From positions 1 through 32,764 of the forward strand of contig CABZHO010000009.1 in assembly GCA_902525595.1 (NCBI GenBank): DNA of 32,764 nucleotides, in the 5' to 3' direction. Source of the DNA: an uncultured Pelagibacteraceae bacterium. GTDB taxonomy: Bacteria > Pseudomonadota > Alphaproteobacteria > Pelagibacterales > AG-422-B15. Below, one piece after another: positions 1 to 7,899 of the stretch. Each line of letters starts with the position of its first letter. Positions within the stretch are counted from its first letter, which is position 1. Below the pieces are notes generated by a model, which had not been told where the DNA came from, did no database searches, and worked only from the letters and a program-made list of their open reading frames with translations. Both the position numbers and the translations under genes were made by a program.

Positions 1-253
1 ATGAAATAAGAGGTGGCATCACTGATACACTTAATGGAATAAGTACGTAATAAATTTTATCTGCAAAAGATGTAATTAATCCCCACTGAATTCCTGCAAG
101 AAAAGATGAAATTACTGCAGCGTAAGCAATATAAATAAAGATTAATAAACTGTAAACTTTACTATCTGGGGGAGAAATTACACATAAAAGGATTATTGCG
201 ATAAATGGAATTAAACCTAGCGAACCTAATATATAAGATTGTTGTTGACCCAT
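1..253 (-). CDS. DUF3429 family membrane protein (N-terminal part, cut by window edge)
   Basis: Reading frame open on the minus strand from an ATG at 253 to the window edge, giving 84 codons of N-terminus with no stop. The visible protein is hydrophobic, with segments at about residues 8-25 and 35-58. It carries an LGSLGLIPF motif near the start and AGIQWGL near residue 60, matching the LGxxGLIPF and GGxHWGL pattern I know from DUF3429 inner-membrane proteins. The family has no established function. The start codon lies two bases beyond the stop codon of the alkylsulfatase gene, so the two are almost certainly cotranscribed. The C-terminus is outside the window. Confidence 0.7.
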   Translation of the reverse strand, partial: MGQQQSYILGSLGLIPFIAIILLCVISPPDSKVYSLLIFIYIAYAAVISSFLAGIQWGLITSFADKIYYVLIPLSVSVMPPLIS

Positions 254-255
254 TA

Positions 256-1986
256 TTAATCTGTGAATAAGCCTAAGAATTTAAGAAACTCAAGTCTTCC
301 TCCCTCAATTTGAATTGTTCCATTAGTTAAGGCAAGAGTAATAGAGGCTACATTTTTTAAACCCGCAAATACTTCTTTAATAGTCTGTTGATCTGTCACA
401 ACTACTACTTCAGAGTTTGAAGAAGGAGCATTATTTAATTCAGCCACACCTTTTCGAATGTGAACAGAGTAAATTTCATCAGTATCACTGAACCTAAATT
501 CGTATACTTTGTTAATATCGGCTGACTTTTCAGGATTAAGATTGACAGGGAGTGATCTAAATATTGCCTTTAGAGGCGTTGCTTGAAGTTGTGCTGAAGT
601 AATTGTATTACTTGTGTCTTGTACATCAATTTCATTTCTAAGTTCACCGGCAACTGTTTTATAAAAATAGTAATCATTGGAAGCTGTTTGCACCAAAGCT
701 AGTTTGTCTGATGCATCCGCTTTTAAATTTTTTGCATCTTTATCCTCAGGATCAATTGCTAAAATCATATCTGCCAATTCAAGTGCCCATTGATATTCTC
801 TATTTGAAATTGCTAATTTAACTTCATCAAGAAGCTTAACTTGCTTCGAAGCTAGATTTGAAATTTTGATAGCTCTTTCTTCAGGGGATAAAGGGTGTAA
901 ATCAGTAATGTTTCCTGAAAACCATCCTAAATAGCCGCTGAATGTAGATCTGATATATGAGCTTAATGAACCATAGAATGGTTTAAGATAAGGAGAGTTT
1001 GCAAGATGCTCGGGCAATTTGACTTTTTGCACAATCTCATCGGGAGTTAAGCCCTTGTTAATATTTCTGATTGTTTGATCATGTAAAAATTGAATACCAT
1101 CCCTATAATCTGTTAATGCTTTTTTAACATTTTCATTTCCAGAAATGGGACGACTGTGACTTGGAACTAAGTACATAGCATCCAGGGTTCTAATTTTATC
1201 CAAGCTCCTGACCCATTCCATTGGGTTTCTAAATTTAGTACCTCTAATTGCGTATAAATTTGCAAATGATCTGTAGAAATTATCACCAACCATTACAGCT
1301 TCCTTCTCAGGAATATAGACGTATAGATGATCATCTGTTTCACCTGGAACATGAACCAATTCAAATGTTAAGTTGTCAATTTCTAATGTTAGTTTTTCAT
1401 CAAATAAAATACTGGGTCTTACAATACCTAAAGTGGTGGAACTATTAATTTCTAAAAAACCTCCAATCCCTTGATGGATGATTTCTTTTTCTGGAAGCGG
1501 TATACCAAATTGTCGAGCTGATCGCTCAAAAATTATTGGTCTTATAGTTGTGGCAATGTTGTCTAAATTATAAATTATATTTTCCTGAGCATAAATTTCA
1601 GGTTTGGATTCATTATAAAAAACAGTTGCTCCCCCTAAATGATCAAGATGATTATGTGTATATATTATTGCCTTTACTGGTTTATCAGTGACTTCCCTAA
1701 ATTTATCATACAACTCTTGAGCATTTTCTTGAGAACCTAGAGTATCAATAATTACAACATTATCAGATGTTTCAACCATAATTGAATTTGCCAGGCCATA
1801 ACCTACACCCACATAAATTCCTTCAGTAACTTGTATTAATTCTTTTCTGAATTCATTCTTGTGTTCAAAAGACATTCCTTGATCATTATCAAATGTATTA
1901 TTAGACTGTTCAGTCTCACTGCATGTTGAAAAGACAAATAAAACCAGAAGAAAAGCTAATGTTTTTGTAAAAAAAACTTTTATCAT
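256..1986 (-). CDS. SdsA-type alkylsulfatase (metallo-beta-lactamase fold)
   Basis: Predicted linear primary alkylsulfatase of 576 aa, which would hydrolyse alkyl sulfate esters to alcohol and sulfate. Residues 1-21 form a hydrophobic export signal. Cys22 follows it, but the preceding residues (FST) fit a lipobox poorly, so periplasmic location is likelier than lipidation. The metal-binding motif THNHLDHLGG (His111, His113, Asp115, His116) is clear, with a further PGET at about 214-217, GDN at 234-236 and SHSRP at 276-280. NLYAIRG followed by RNPMEWVRSLDKI is typical of SdsA proteins rather than hydrolytic lactamases. A helical dimerisation region and an SCP2-like C-terminal domain (about 455-576) complete the family architecture. 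Asp235 sits where I recall Glu in Pseudomonas SdsA1. No other alkane or sulfate gene is adjacent. Confidence 0.85.
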   Translation of the reverse strand: MIKVFFTKTLAFLLVLFVFSTCSETEQSNNTFDNDQGMSFEHKNEFRKELIQVTEGIYVGVGYGLANSIMVETSDNVVIIDTLGSQENAQELYDKFREVTDKPVKAIIYTHNHLDHLGGATVFYNESKPEIYAQENIIYNLDNIATTIRPIIFERSARQFGIPLPEKEIIHQGIGGFLEINSSTTLGIVRPSILFDEKLTLEIDNLTFELVHVPGETDDHLYVYIPEKEAVMVGDNFYRSFANLYAIRGTKFRNPMEWVRSLDKIRTLDAMYLVPSHSRPISGNENVKKALTDYRDGIQFLHDQTIRNINKGLTPDEIVQKVKLPEHLANSPYLKPFYGSLSSYIRSTFSGYLGWFSGNITDLHPLSPEERAIKISNLASKQVKLLDEVKLAISNREYQWALELADMILAIDPEDKDAKNLKADASDKLALVQTASNDYYFYKTVAGELRNEIDVQDTSNTITSAQLQATPLKAIFRSLPVNLNPEKSADINKVYEFRFSDTDEIYSVHIRKGVAELNNAPSSNSEVVVVTDQQTIKEVFAGLKNVASITLALTNGTIQIEGGRLEFLKFLGLFTD

Positions 1987-1990
1987 TAAA

Positions 1991-1998
1991 ATTATAAT
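1991..1998. promoter_or_regulatory. Palindromic -10 element shared by two divergent genes
   Basis: The 8-bp sequence ATTATAAT is its own reverse complement, so a perfect TATAAT hexamer is present on both strands (1993-1998 on plus, 1996-1991 on minus). It lies in the only 22 bp between the divergent start codons of the alkylsulfatase (1986) and the EamA transporter (2009). The hexamer ends 4 bp before the minus-strand ATG and 10 bp before the plus-strand ATG. I see no good -35 hexamer at 17 bp on either side. Function is inferred from position and sequence only. Confidence 0.45.
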
Positions 1999-2008
1999 GG
2001 CCTAAAAT

Positions 2009-2881
2009 ATGACCAAACTCAATAATGAAATTCTTGGAACACTGTGCTTATTGGCTGCAGGATTTTTTCTAAGTTTTGGAGGTTTACTAATTAAACTTGT
2101 TGATGGAGCATCAACAATGCAGATTACCTCATACCGTTCAATTACTTTTTCTTTGGTCGCATTAATTTATATTTTAATAACATTTAAAAAGCAAACACCG
2201 CAGGCATTTATCAAAATTGGACCCAGCGGATTACTACTAGTGCTTATTTTAACTTTAAGTAATATTTTTTTTGTATTTGGTATGAGCAATACGTCTGTAG
2301 CAAACGCTGTATTTATAATGAGCACAGGTCCTCTCTGGGCTGCTGTAGCAAGTTATTTTTACTTAAAAAAAATAATTGGTACGAAAACCATCATTGCAAT
2401 CTTAGGTTCAATGTTTGGAATAATGATAATGTTCTCTCAAGGGTTGGATTCATCAAGAGGTCTTGGCAATATGATTATCCTTGGAGTACCAATTTGCTTT
2501 GCAGCACAGCTAACAATAATTAACAAAAAATCAAATATTGACTTTATGCCATCTACATTTCTAGCGGGTGTTTTGATCATTGTGATTGGACTATTTTTTA
2601 TTGAGGAACACACAATAAGTAGTAGAGATTTATTTATAGTTTTATTTATGGGCGCATTTCAAGTTGGTTTAGGTTTCTTACTAATCACCGTTGGCTCTAG
2701 ATATATTCCTCCTCACAGAGCAGCTCTTTATGTTTTATTAGAGCCGATACTAGCTCCTATATGGGCGTGGATTGGAATAGGAGAAAAACCTCCAATTATT
2801 GAACTTGTAGGTGGCCTTATTGTGTTTTCTTTTGTCGCGTGGAGATTAGTCGATCAATTCATTGGGAAAGAGAAAATTTAG
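2009..2881 (+). CDS. EamA/DMT family transporter
   Basis: Polytopic membrane protein of 290 aa, the usual length of drug/metabolite transporter superfamily exporters. It has about ten hydrophobic segments arranged as two EamA repeats. The first repeat begins near residue 10 (LCLLAAGFFLSFGGLLIKLV), and the second covers about 155-285, ending with the ALYVLLEPILAPIWAWIGIGEKP signature. The conserved EP and GE residues at the end of the second repeat are typical of the family. Substrates cannot be told from sequence; relatives export amino acids, metabolites or drugs. It diverges from the alkylsulfatase with only 22 bp between start codons, and is followed by convergent yciB after 15 bp. Confidence 0.9.
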   Translation: MTKLNNEILGTLCLLAAGFFLSFGGLLIKLVDGASTMQITSYRSITFSLVALIYILITFKKQTPQAFIKIGPSGLLLVLILTLSNIFFVFGMSNTSVANAVFIMSTGPLWAAVASYFYLKKIIGTKTIIAILGSMFGIMIMFSQGLDSSRGLGNMIILGVPICFAAQLTIINKKSNIDFMPSTFLAGVLIIVIGLFFIEEHTISSRDLFIVLFMGAFQVGLGFLLITVGSRYIPPHRAALYVLLEPILAPIWAWIGIGEKPPIIELVGGLIVFSFVAWRLVDQFIGKEKI

Positions 2882-2896
2882 CTAATTTATAATAGG

Positions 2897-3439
2897 TTAA
2901 TCTTTGATAATATTTTTTTGAATGAAAAAAATTTGAGAAAAGATGAAAATAAATGTTAAGCCCATTATACCAAATAATTTGAAATTTACCCAAATTGCAT
3001 CAGAGAAGTTTCTATAAATTATTTCATTAGATAGGGCCAGAAATAGAAAAAAATAAGCCCACCTTTTGCTTAATTGTACCCAGCCGTATTCGGTTAAATT
3101 GATTGAGGATCCCATTAAGTTTTTTAAAAGTGGTTTTTTATAATATAGCCCAGCAAAAAGAGCTGTTGAAAATATTAAATTTACTAAAGTAACTTTAAAT
3201 TTTATAAAAAAGGGATCGTTGAAGTAAATTGTAAGAGTTCCAAATATAAATATAAGAATTGTGCTGAATAAAAGCATCGGGGAAACTTTTCTATCTAAAA
3301 TATAAGAACCTAATATTGCAATACCTGCAGCTATCATGAGAGGTAATATTGCCTCTTGTATTTCTCCTGTCTTAATAAAATAATAAAAAAAAACTACTAA
3401 AGGACCTATCTCAAATAATTGTTTTAAAGATCCTCGCAT
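2897..3439 (-). CDS. yciB: Inner membrane-spanning protein YciB (septation protein A)
   Basis: Membrane protein of 180 aa with about five hydrophobic segments. YciB (IspZ) proteins take part in cell-envelope integrity and septation, although their molecular role is not settled. The N-terminal KQLFEIGPLVVFF and the C-terminal stretch with KPLLKNLMG, LSKRWAYFFLFLALSNE and VNFKLFGIMGLTFIF match the conserved blocks of the family. It lies 17 bp downstream of hspQ in the same direction, so the two probably share a transcript. Its other flank is convergent with the EamA transporter gene. In many alphaproteobacteria yciB is found near ftsY, which is not in this window. Confidence 0.9.
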   Translation of the reverse strand: MRGSLKQLFEIGPLVVFFYYFIKTGEIQEAILPLMIAAGIAILGSYILDRKVSPMLLFSTILIFIFGTLTIYFNDPFFIKFKVTLVNLIFSTALFAGLYYKKPLLKNLMGSSINLTEYGWVQLSKRWAYFFLFLALSNEIIYRNFSDAIWVNFKLFGIMGLTFIFIFSQIFFIQKNIIKD

Positions 3440-3456
3440 ATCTCAAATAATATTTT

Positions 3457-3783
3457 TTAATTATGTTTTGCCTTAGAAATATATTTGCCATTTTTTATCC
3501 CTTCAAACATTTCTTCGACTAGTGGATGTGTCACAGGGTCATCAGTTTCATCAATTAGTAAGTTTTGTTGTGAAACATATGCAACATAAGAGGGCTGACT
3601 CGGTGCTTCAGCTAATAAATGATAGAAAGGCTGATCTTTTCTTGGTCTTACTTGTAATGGTATAGATTGATACCATTCTTCAGTGTTATTAAATTCTGGA
3701 TCAACATCAAATATTACTCCTCGAAAGTCAAAATATTTGTGCTTAACGATAGATCCAATTTGAAATTTTGCTTTGTTGATCAT
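3457..3783 (-). CDS. hspQ: Heat shock protein HspQ
   Basis: Small soluble protein of 108 aa of the HspQ/YccV (hemimethylated-DNA-binding) family. In enterobacteria HspQ enhances substrate specificity of the Lon protease. The family blocks are plain: FQIGSIVKHKYFDFRGVIFDVDP near residues 7-29, then EWYQSIP, RPRKDQPFYHLL, and the YVAYVSQQNLL segment. The start ATG is the first in the frame and fits the usual N-terminus. It follows the DsbA-like gene after 65 bp and precedes yciB by 17 bp. The 65-bp gap carries CTTGAA (3821-3816, minus strand), which could be the -35 of a heat-shock sigma promoter, though the -10 is unconvincing. Confidence 0.93.
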   Translation of the reverse strand: MINKAKFQIGSIVKHKYFDFRGVIFDVDPEFNNTEEWYQSIPLQVRPRKDQPFYHLLAEAPSQPSYVAYVSQQNLLIDETDDPVTHPLVEEMFEGIKNGKYISKAKHN

Positions 3784-3848
3784 TTAGTACAAGAATAATA
3801 ATATTTGATGTACTTTTCAAGTATGTAGTTTTGTACCAAATAATTAAT

Positions 3849-4448
3849 TTATTCTACCAATTCTAATAGAGTTTCATATTTTACATATCCTGGGTAAATA
3901 GAATCATTAATAATTGATGCTGGAGTGCCTCTTAAACCAAGACTTTGTGCGAGTTTATTATTTTCATCAATAATTTTATTATTTTTTTCTTTCTTTGCAT
4001 TATCAAAAATTAATTGGCCATTTAAATTGAGATTATTTAATAAGTTCACAATATTACTTTCTTTTATACTAGTACCCAATTTCATAAATTCATTATGAAC
4101 TTCAAAATAAAGGTTCGGATTATTTTTCCAAATATTAAGAGCAATTTTAGCTGCAGTTTCAGAAATACCACTAAAAATTGGCCACTCTAAATAAATTATT
4201 TTAGCATTATCCGTTTCTAATAGTAGTTTCTGAAAATCATTTGCTTGCTTGGAACAATACCCACATCTGTAATCAAAGAATTCTACAATAGTAATGTTAG
4301 CTTCTACATTTCCTACTACTGGTAATAATTGAGAGTCATGATTTCTAATTATAAAATTAGCTAAATTTTCTGCCTCATTCGCATAAACGTACGTTGACGT
4401 AAATGAAATTAAAAGAACGGTTATAAATAAATTAAATTTTTTTTTCAT
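3849..4448 (-). CDS. DsbA-like periplasmic thiol:disulfide oxidoreductase
   Basis: Exported thioredoxin-fold protein of 199 aa. Residues 1-23 are a Sec signal peptide ending in YVYA. The active site is CGYC (Cys62 and Cys65), preceded by VEFFDYR, the typical DsbA/BdbD lead-in. The cis-proline loop is RGTP (Pro176), in LGLRGTPASI. The helical insertion between them is consistent with the DsbA fold. It likely oxidises or isomerises disulfides in envelope proteins; no DsbB partner is visible here. Its start codon lies inside the end of murU (17-bp overlap), so it is translationally linked to the MurNAc-recycling genes. Related alphaproteobacterial loci often continue with addB/addA after murU, so this neighbour is different. 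Confidence 0.88.
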   Translation of the reverse strand: MKKKFNLFITVLLISFTSTYVYANEAENLANFIIRNHDSQLLPVVGNVEANITIVEFFDYRCGYCSKQANDFQKLLLETDNAKIIYLEWPIFSGISETAAKIALNIWKNNPNLYFEVHNEFMKLGTSIKESNIVNLLNNLNLNGQLIFDNAKKEKNNKIIDENNKLAQSLGLRGTPASIINDSIYPGYVKYETLLELVE

Positions 4449-5133
4449 TGCTTATATATTCTTTAAGTGCAGCTTCAGTACCAAGATGTAAAACTTTTGT
4501 AGCAAAATTAAACCCTTTTAATTTATTATTTTTTAGACATTTGTCCCACGTTTTATTTATAGAAAATGACTTATCTTCATTTTCTGAGAATGCATTCCTC
4601 TCTATTATTTGGGCACCTATAAATACAAGAGGATTACTATCTCCACGTTGATATCTTTTAATATTATTTTGATCGATAAAGATAAAGTCACCTTCTTCAT
4701 GATATCCAACAAAGTTTTCAATCGAAACCAAAGCTAAATAAGCGTTAGCATCAGTAGGCATTGTGTCCATCATGAATTGAAATTTTTTTATATGGTTTTC
4801 ATTCCAAATTACATCACTATTTATTACTAAAGCTTGATTAATATTATAATTATCAAAAATATTTTTAATGCCTCCACCTGTATCAAGTAAACAATTCCTT
4901 TCATCAGAAATTTCAATGTTATTTTGATCTAAAGAAGTAATGTAATTTATTATTTTTTCCGCTTTATAATGTACATTTATTATAATTTTATCAAAACCAA
5001 GCTTATTAAAAACATCAATAGAGTATTTCAAGAATGGTTTATTATTTATTTTTATTAATGGTTTTGGAGTATTTGCAGAGAGCTTTTTCATTCTTTTACC
5101 AAAGCCTGCTGCTAAGATTATTCCACATTTCAT
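4432..5133 (-). CDS. murU: MurU-like nucleotidyltransferase (N-acetylmuramate-1-phosphate uridylyltransferase)
   Basis: Sugar-phosphate nucleotidyltransferase of 233 aa. The N-terminal signature LAAGFGKRMKKL followed by TPKPLIKINNKP binds the nucleotide and substrate, and INSDVIW near residues 104-110 includes the metal-binding Asp. The length and the neighbouring amgK point to MurU, which transfers UMP to MurNAc-alpha-1-phosphate to make UDP-MurNAc in the cell-wall recycling route that bypasses de novo synthesis and fosfomycin-sensitive MurA. Start overlaps the end of amgK by 4 bp, and its own end overlaps the DsbA-like gene by 17 bp. A different sugar-1-phosphate substrate cannot be excluded from sequence alone. 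Confidence 0.87.
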   Translation of the reverse strand: MKCGIILAAGFGKRMKKLSANTPKPLIKINNKPFLKYSIDVFNKLGFDKIIINVHYKAEKIINYITSLDQNNIEISDERNCLLDTGGGIKNIFDNYNINQALVINSDVIWNENHIKKFQFMMDTMPTDANAYLALVSIENFVGYHEEGDFIFIDQNNIKRYQRGDSNPLVFIGAQIIERNAFSENEDKSFSINKTWDKCLKNNKLKGFNFATKVLHLGTEAALKEYISNEKKI

Positions 5134-6110
5134 ATTTTTAAATCCTCAAGCTGTAGATCTTTAATCCAATTTTTTAGGTCAGTAAAAATTGGATCTTGTA
5201 TATTAATTTTTATAATTTGAAAGGCATTTGGTAGATATTTTAAATATTTACCTTTGTTATCTCTCAAATGAAGTCTGAAAAATATTCCAATTATTTTTAG
5301 ACTTCGCTGAATAGAAAAGAATTTAATTTGAAGTATAACCTCTTCAATTGAAAGCTCTGTTCTTTCAACGTAATATTGAATTAAGTTTTCTTTAAGTTTC
5401 AAATCTAACGGGTTTCTCACATCTTCTAAAAGTGAGGAAAGATCATAAATATTTGATCCAATTAAAGCATCTTGAAAATCAATTAATCCTACTTTCTTAA
5501 CGCCTTCACGTTCACTTAAATAAAAGATATTCTCTACATGGTAGTCCCTTAATACAAGCGTATCTTCAAAAGGAGATATTTTATTATAAATATCATATAA
5601 TATTTTAGTAAACGAATTCTTTTCATGATCGGATATTTTTTTTCCCTTAAGTTGTTCAATATACCACTCAACAAATATTTTTGCCTCTTCATTTAATTTA
5701 TCAAATGAGTATTTGTCTAACATTAAAAGTTTTTCGGGATTTTTGATTGATCGCTTTCTAAGTTCGATAAGTAAATCTAAAGTTTTTTTATAATAATAGT
5801 CTTCATTACTTTTATTAAGAATTTTTGCATACAAATCATTACCAAAATCCTCTAATACCATGAAACCTTTACTACGATCGAGACTATAAATCTTAGGTAC
5901 ACTTAAATTATAAGCTGCCAGAATTTTTTGAATATTATGAAACCTCTCGACTGACTCTCCTTTTTCAGGAGGCGCATCCATAATTAAAACATTCTTATCA
6001 TTACCGCGATAATAGCGTCGAAAAGATGCATCGGCGTTTAAGGCGGTTATGCTTGAGTTGTACCCAGATTCATCCAAAAATTTCAGCAAATCATTAAATC
6101 TTTTTACCAT
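5130..6110 (-). CDS. amgK: AmgK-like anomeric sugar kinase (N-acetylmuramate/N-acetylglucosamine kinase)
   Basis: Aminoglycoside phosphotransferase-fold kinase of 326 aa. The catalytic loop is LRDYHVENIFYL (Asp189, Asn194), and the metal-binding DFQDALIGSNIYDLSSLL follows at about 211-228. The N-terminal lobe contains ADASFRRYYR, typical of AmgK. The enzyme phosphorylates MurNAc and GlcNAc at C1, giving the substrate for MurU encoded just downstream. It overlaps tsaE by 17 bp and murU by 4 bp, a translationally coupled arrangement found across alphaproteobacteria, where this protein is often annotated only as a phosphotransferase. No MupP phosphatase is present in the window. Confidence 0.88.
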   Translation of the reverse strand: MVKRFNDLLKFLDESGYNSSITALNADASFRRYYRGNDKNVLIMDAPPEKGESVERFHNIQKILAAYNLSVPKIYSLDRSKGFMVLEDFGNDLYAKILNKSNEDYYYKKTLDLLIELRKRSIKNPEKLLMLDKYSFDKLNEEAKIFVEWYIEQLKGKKISDHEKNSFTKILYDIYNKISPFEDTLVLRDYHVENIFYLSEREGVKKVGLIDFQDALIGSNIYDLSSLLEDVRNPLDLKLKENLIQYYVERTELSIEEVILQIKFFSIQRSLKIIGIFFRLHLRDNKGKYLKYLPNAFQIIKINIQDPIFTDLKNWIKDLQLEDLKI

Positions 6111-6543
6111 ACTTTTTTAGATCACCAAAAAAATTTAAAGAAACTGATCTTGAGTTTTTACTAATTATTTTAAATTCTATTTCTAGTCTCGTTCTTGGCA
6201 AGATATTTTGAAATTTATTAGACCATTCTATAAGACAAACATCATCTAGAATTGATTCTGAGAAATTTAATTCAATCAGTTCCTCCTGAGATTTAAGCCT
6301 ATAAAAATCATAATGATTGATTTTTTTTTTATGAAATTCGTATACCTGAAGCAAAGTGAAAGTTGGGCTGGGAATATCTGTTATCTTTTGAGTCTTAAAG
6401 TAGCTCTGAATGAAATATCTAGCAAATGTAGTTTTACCAGAACCTAAATCACCATTTAAGCAAATAACTAAATTTTCTTTTTTAGATATATTGATGGTCT
6501 TTAGCGCTAATTCTTTTGTATTACTCTCATTTTTAAGGAGCAT
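6094..6543 (-). CDS. tsaE: tRNA threonylcarbamoyladenosine biosynthesis ATPase TsaE
   Basis: Small P-loop ATPase of 149 aa, the normal TsaE length. Walker A is GDLGSGKTTFA at residues 31-41. SPTFTLLQVYE and INHYDFYRL follow, both hallmarks of the family, as is LIEWSNKF near residue 113. TsaE works with TsaB and TsaD to make the universal t6A37 modification of ANN-decoding tRNAs. Its partners are not in this window. It starts 26 bp after ahcY and its end overlaps amgK by 17 bp, so it sits inside the chvI-to-dsbA minus-strand run. Confidence 0.94.
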   Translation of the reverse strand: MLLKNESNTKELALKTINISKKENLVICLNGDLGSGKTTFARYFIQSYFKTQKITDIPSPTFTLLQVYEFHKKKINHYDFYRLKSQEELIELNFSESILDDVCLIEWSNKFQNILPRTRLEIEFKIISKNSRSVSLNFFGDLKKYGKKI

Positions 6544-6569
6544 TATCTTTTGATCAACTATTTATATAC

Positions 6570-7859
6570 TTAATAGCGATAAGCTTCAGGCTTGTAAGGT
6601 CCTTCTGGAGTTACGCTTATATAATCTGCTTGGTCTTTTGATAATTTTGTAAGTTTTGCACCAACTTTTTCTAGATGAAGCCTAGCAACTTTTTCGTCTA
6701 AATGTTTAGGAAGCACATATACCTTTTTTTCATAATTATCTGAATTATTCCAAAGCTCGATTTGCGCAGTTACCTGATTAGTAAATGAGGCACTCATCAC
6801 AAAGCTTGGATGGCCAGTAGCACAACCTAAATTTACAAGTCTTCCTTCTGCAAGAAGAATGATTCTCTTGCCATCTGGCAATGTTATTTCGTGTACCTGA
6901 GGCTTAATTTCATCCCATTTATAATTTCTTAATGCATCAACTTGTATCTCATTGTCGAAGTGTCCAATATTACAGAGAATGGAGCGGTCTTTCATATCCC
7001 TCATATGATCAGCAGTAACAATATCCTTATTGCCTGTAGCCGTTACTACGATATCGGCGTCTTTAATCATATCATCCATAAGGACTACTTCATAACCTTC
7101 CATTGCAGCTTGAAGTGCGCATATTGGGTCTGTTTCAGTAACCATTACTCTTGCTCCACTTTGACGAAGAGAGGCCGCACTACCCTTACCAACATCACCA
7201 AATCCTGCAACTATTGCAACTTTTCCTGACATCATTACGTCAGTGGCGCGTTTAATGCCATCAACAAGACTTTCTCTACAACCATATAAATTATCAAATT
7301 TAGACTTAGTCACTGAGTCATTCACATTTATAGCGGGAACTAGTAACGTTCCATCAGCCTCCATTTTTTTCAATGCTAATACACCTGTTGTTGTCTCTTC
7401 AGATAAACCTTTAACATCAGTCAATAGCTCAGGATATTCCTTGTGCATTAGTCCTGTCAAATCACCACCATCATCAAGTATCATATTAGGTTTCCATCCC
7501 TCTTTACCTACGATAGTTTGCCTAACACACCACCAATACTCTTCTTCCGTCTCACCTTTCCAGGCATAAACTGGAATTCCTGCCTTGGCTATAGCTGCAG
7601 CAGCGTGATCTTGCGTTGAAAATATATTACAAGATGACCATCTTACATCTGCCCCTAATTCAACTAAAGTTTCAATTAGTACAGCCGTTTGAATTGTCAT
7701 GTGAAGACAACCAAGAATTCTGGCACCATCTAGTGGTTTTTTACTTTTATATTCATCCCTCAAAGCCATTAATCCAGGCATTTCAGTTTCAGCCAGTGAA
7801 ATCTCTTTTCTTCCGAAATCAGCAAGACTTATATCAGCTACTTTATAATCATTTTCCAT
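6570..7859 (-). CDS. ahcY: Adenosylhomocysteinase
   Basis: S-adenosyl-L-homocysteine hydrolase of 429 aa. It splits SAH to adenosine and homocysteine, relieving product inhibition of methyltransferases. Recognisable blocks are [32 protein letters not shown], the NAD-binding [12 protein letters not shown] near residue 218, and the C-terminal EAYRY. At 429 aa it is the short form; many proteobacterial enzymes carry an insertion of about 40 residues that is missing here. It is 40 bp downstream of chvG. The gap holds no room for an SAH riboswitch, and I see no Shine-Dalgarno sequence. Coexpression with the ChvI-ChvG regulators upstream is likely. Confidence 0.97.
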   Translation of the reverse strand: MENDYKVADISLADFGRKEISLAETEMPGLMALRDEYKSKKPLDGARILGCLHMTIQTAVLIETLVELGADVRWSSCNIFSTQDHAAAAIAKAGIPVYAWKGETEEEYWWCVRQTIVGKEGWKPNMILDDGGDLTGLMHKEYPELLTDVKGLSEETTTGVLALKKMEADGTLLVPAINVNDSVTKSKFDNLYGCRESLVDGIKRATDVMMSGKVAIVAGFGDVGKGSAASLRQSGARVMVTETDPICALQAAMEGYEVVLMDDMIKDADIVVTATGNKDIVTADHMRDMKDRSILCNIGHFDNEIQVDALRNYKWDEIKPQVHEITLPDGKRIILLAEGRLVNLGCATGHPSFVMSASFTNQVTAQIELWNNSDNYEKKVYVLPKHLDEKVARLHLEKVGAKLTKLSKDQADYISVTPEGPYKPEAYRY

Positions 7860-7899
7860 AGGTAAAAATATAAGATAAGCAATAAATTATTCAATCATT

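Noticed and set aside
1915-1986. Lipoprotein signal on the alkylsulfatase (Cys22)
   Set aside because: Residues before the cysteine (Phe-Ser-Thr) do not fit the lipobox rule; an ordinary signal peptide is as likely.
7243-7569. Open frames on the opposite strand of ahcY and of other genes (for example 6942-7229, 16103-16384, 26435-26713)
   Set aside because: They lie wholly within strongly conserved genes, have no family features or start signals, and are mirror frames of real coding sequence.
7860-7899. SAH or SAM riboswitch before ahcY
   Set aside because: Only 40 bp separate chvG and ahcY, and no conserved riboswitch core or stem is present.
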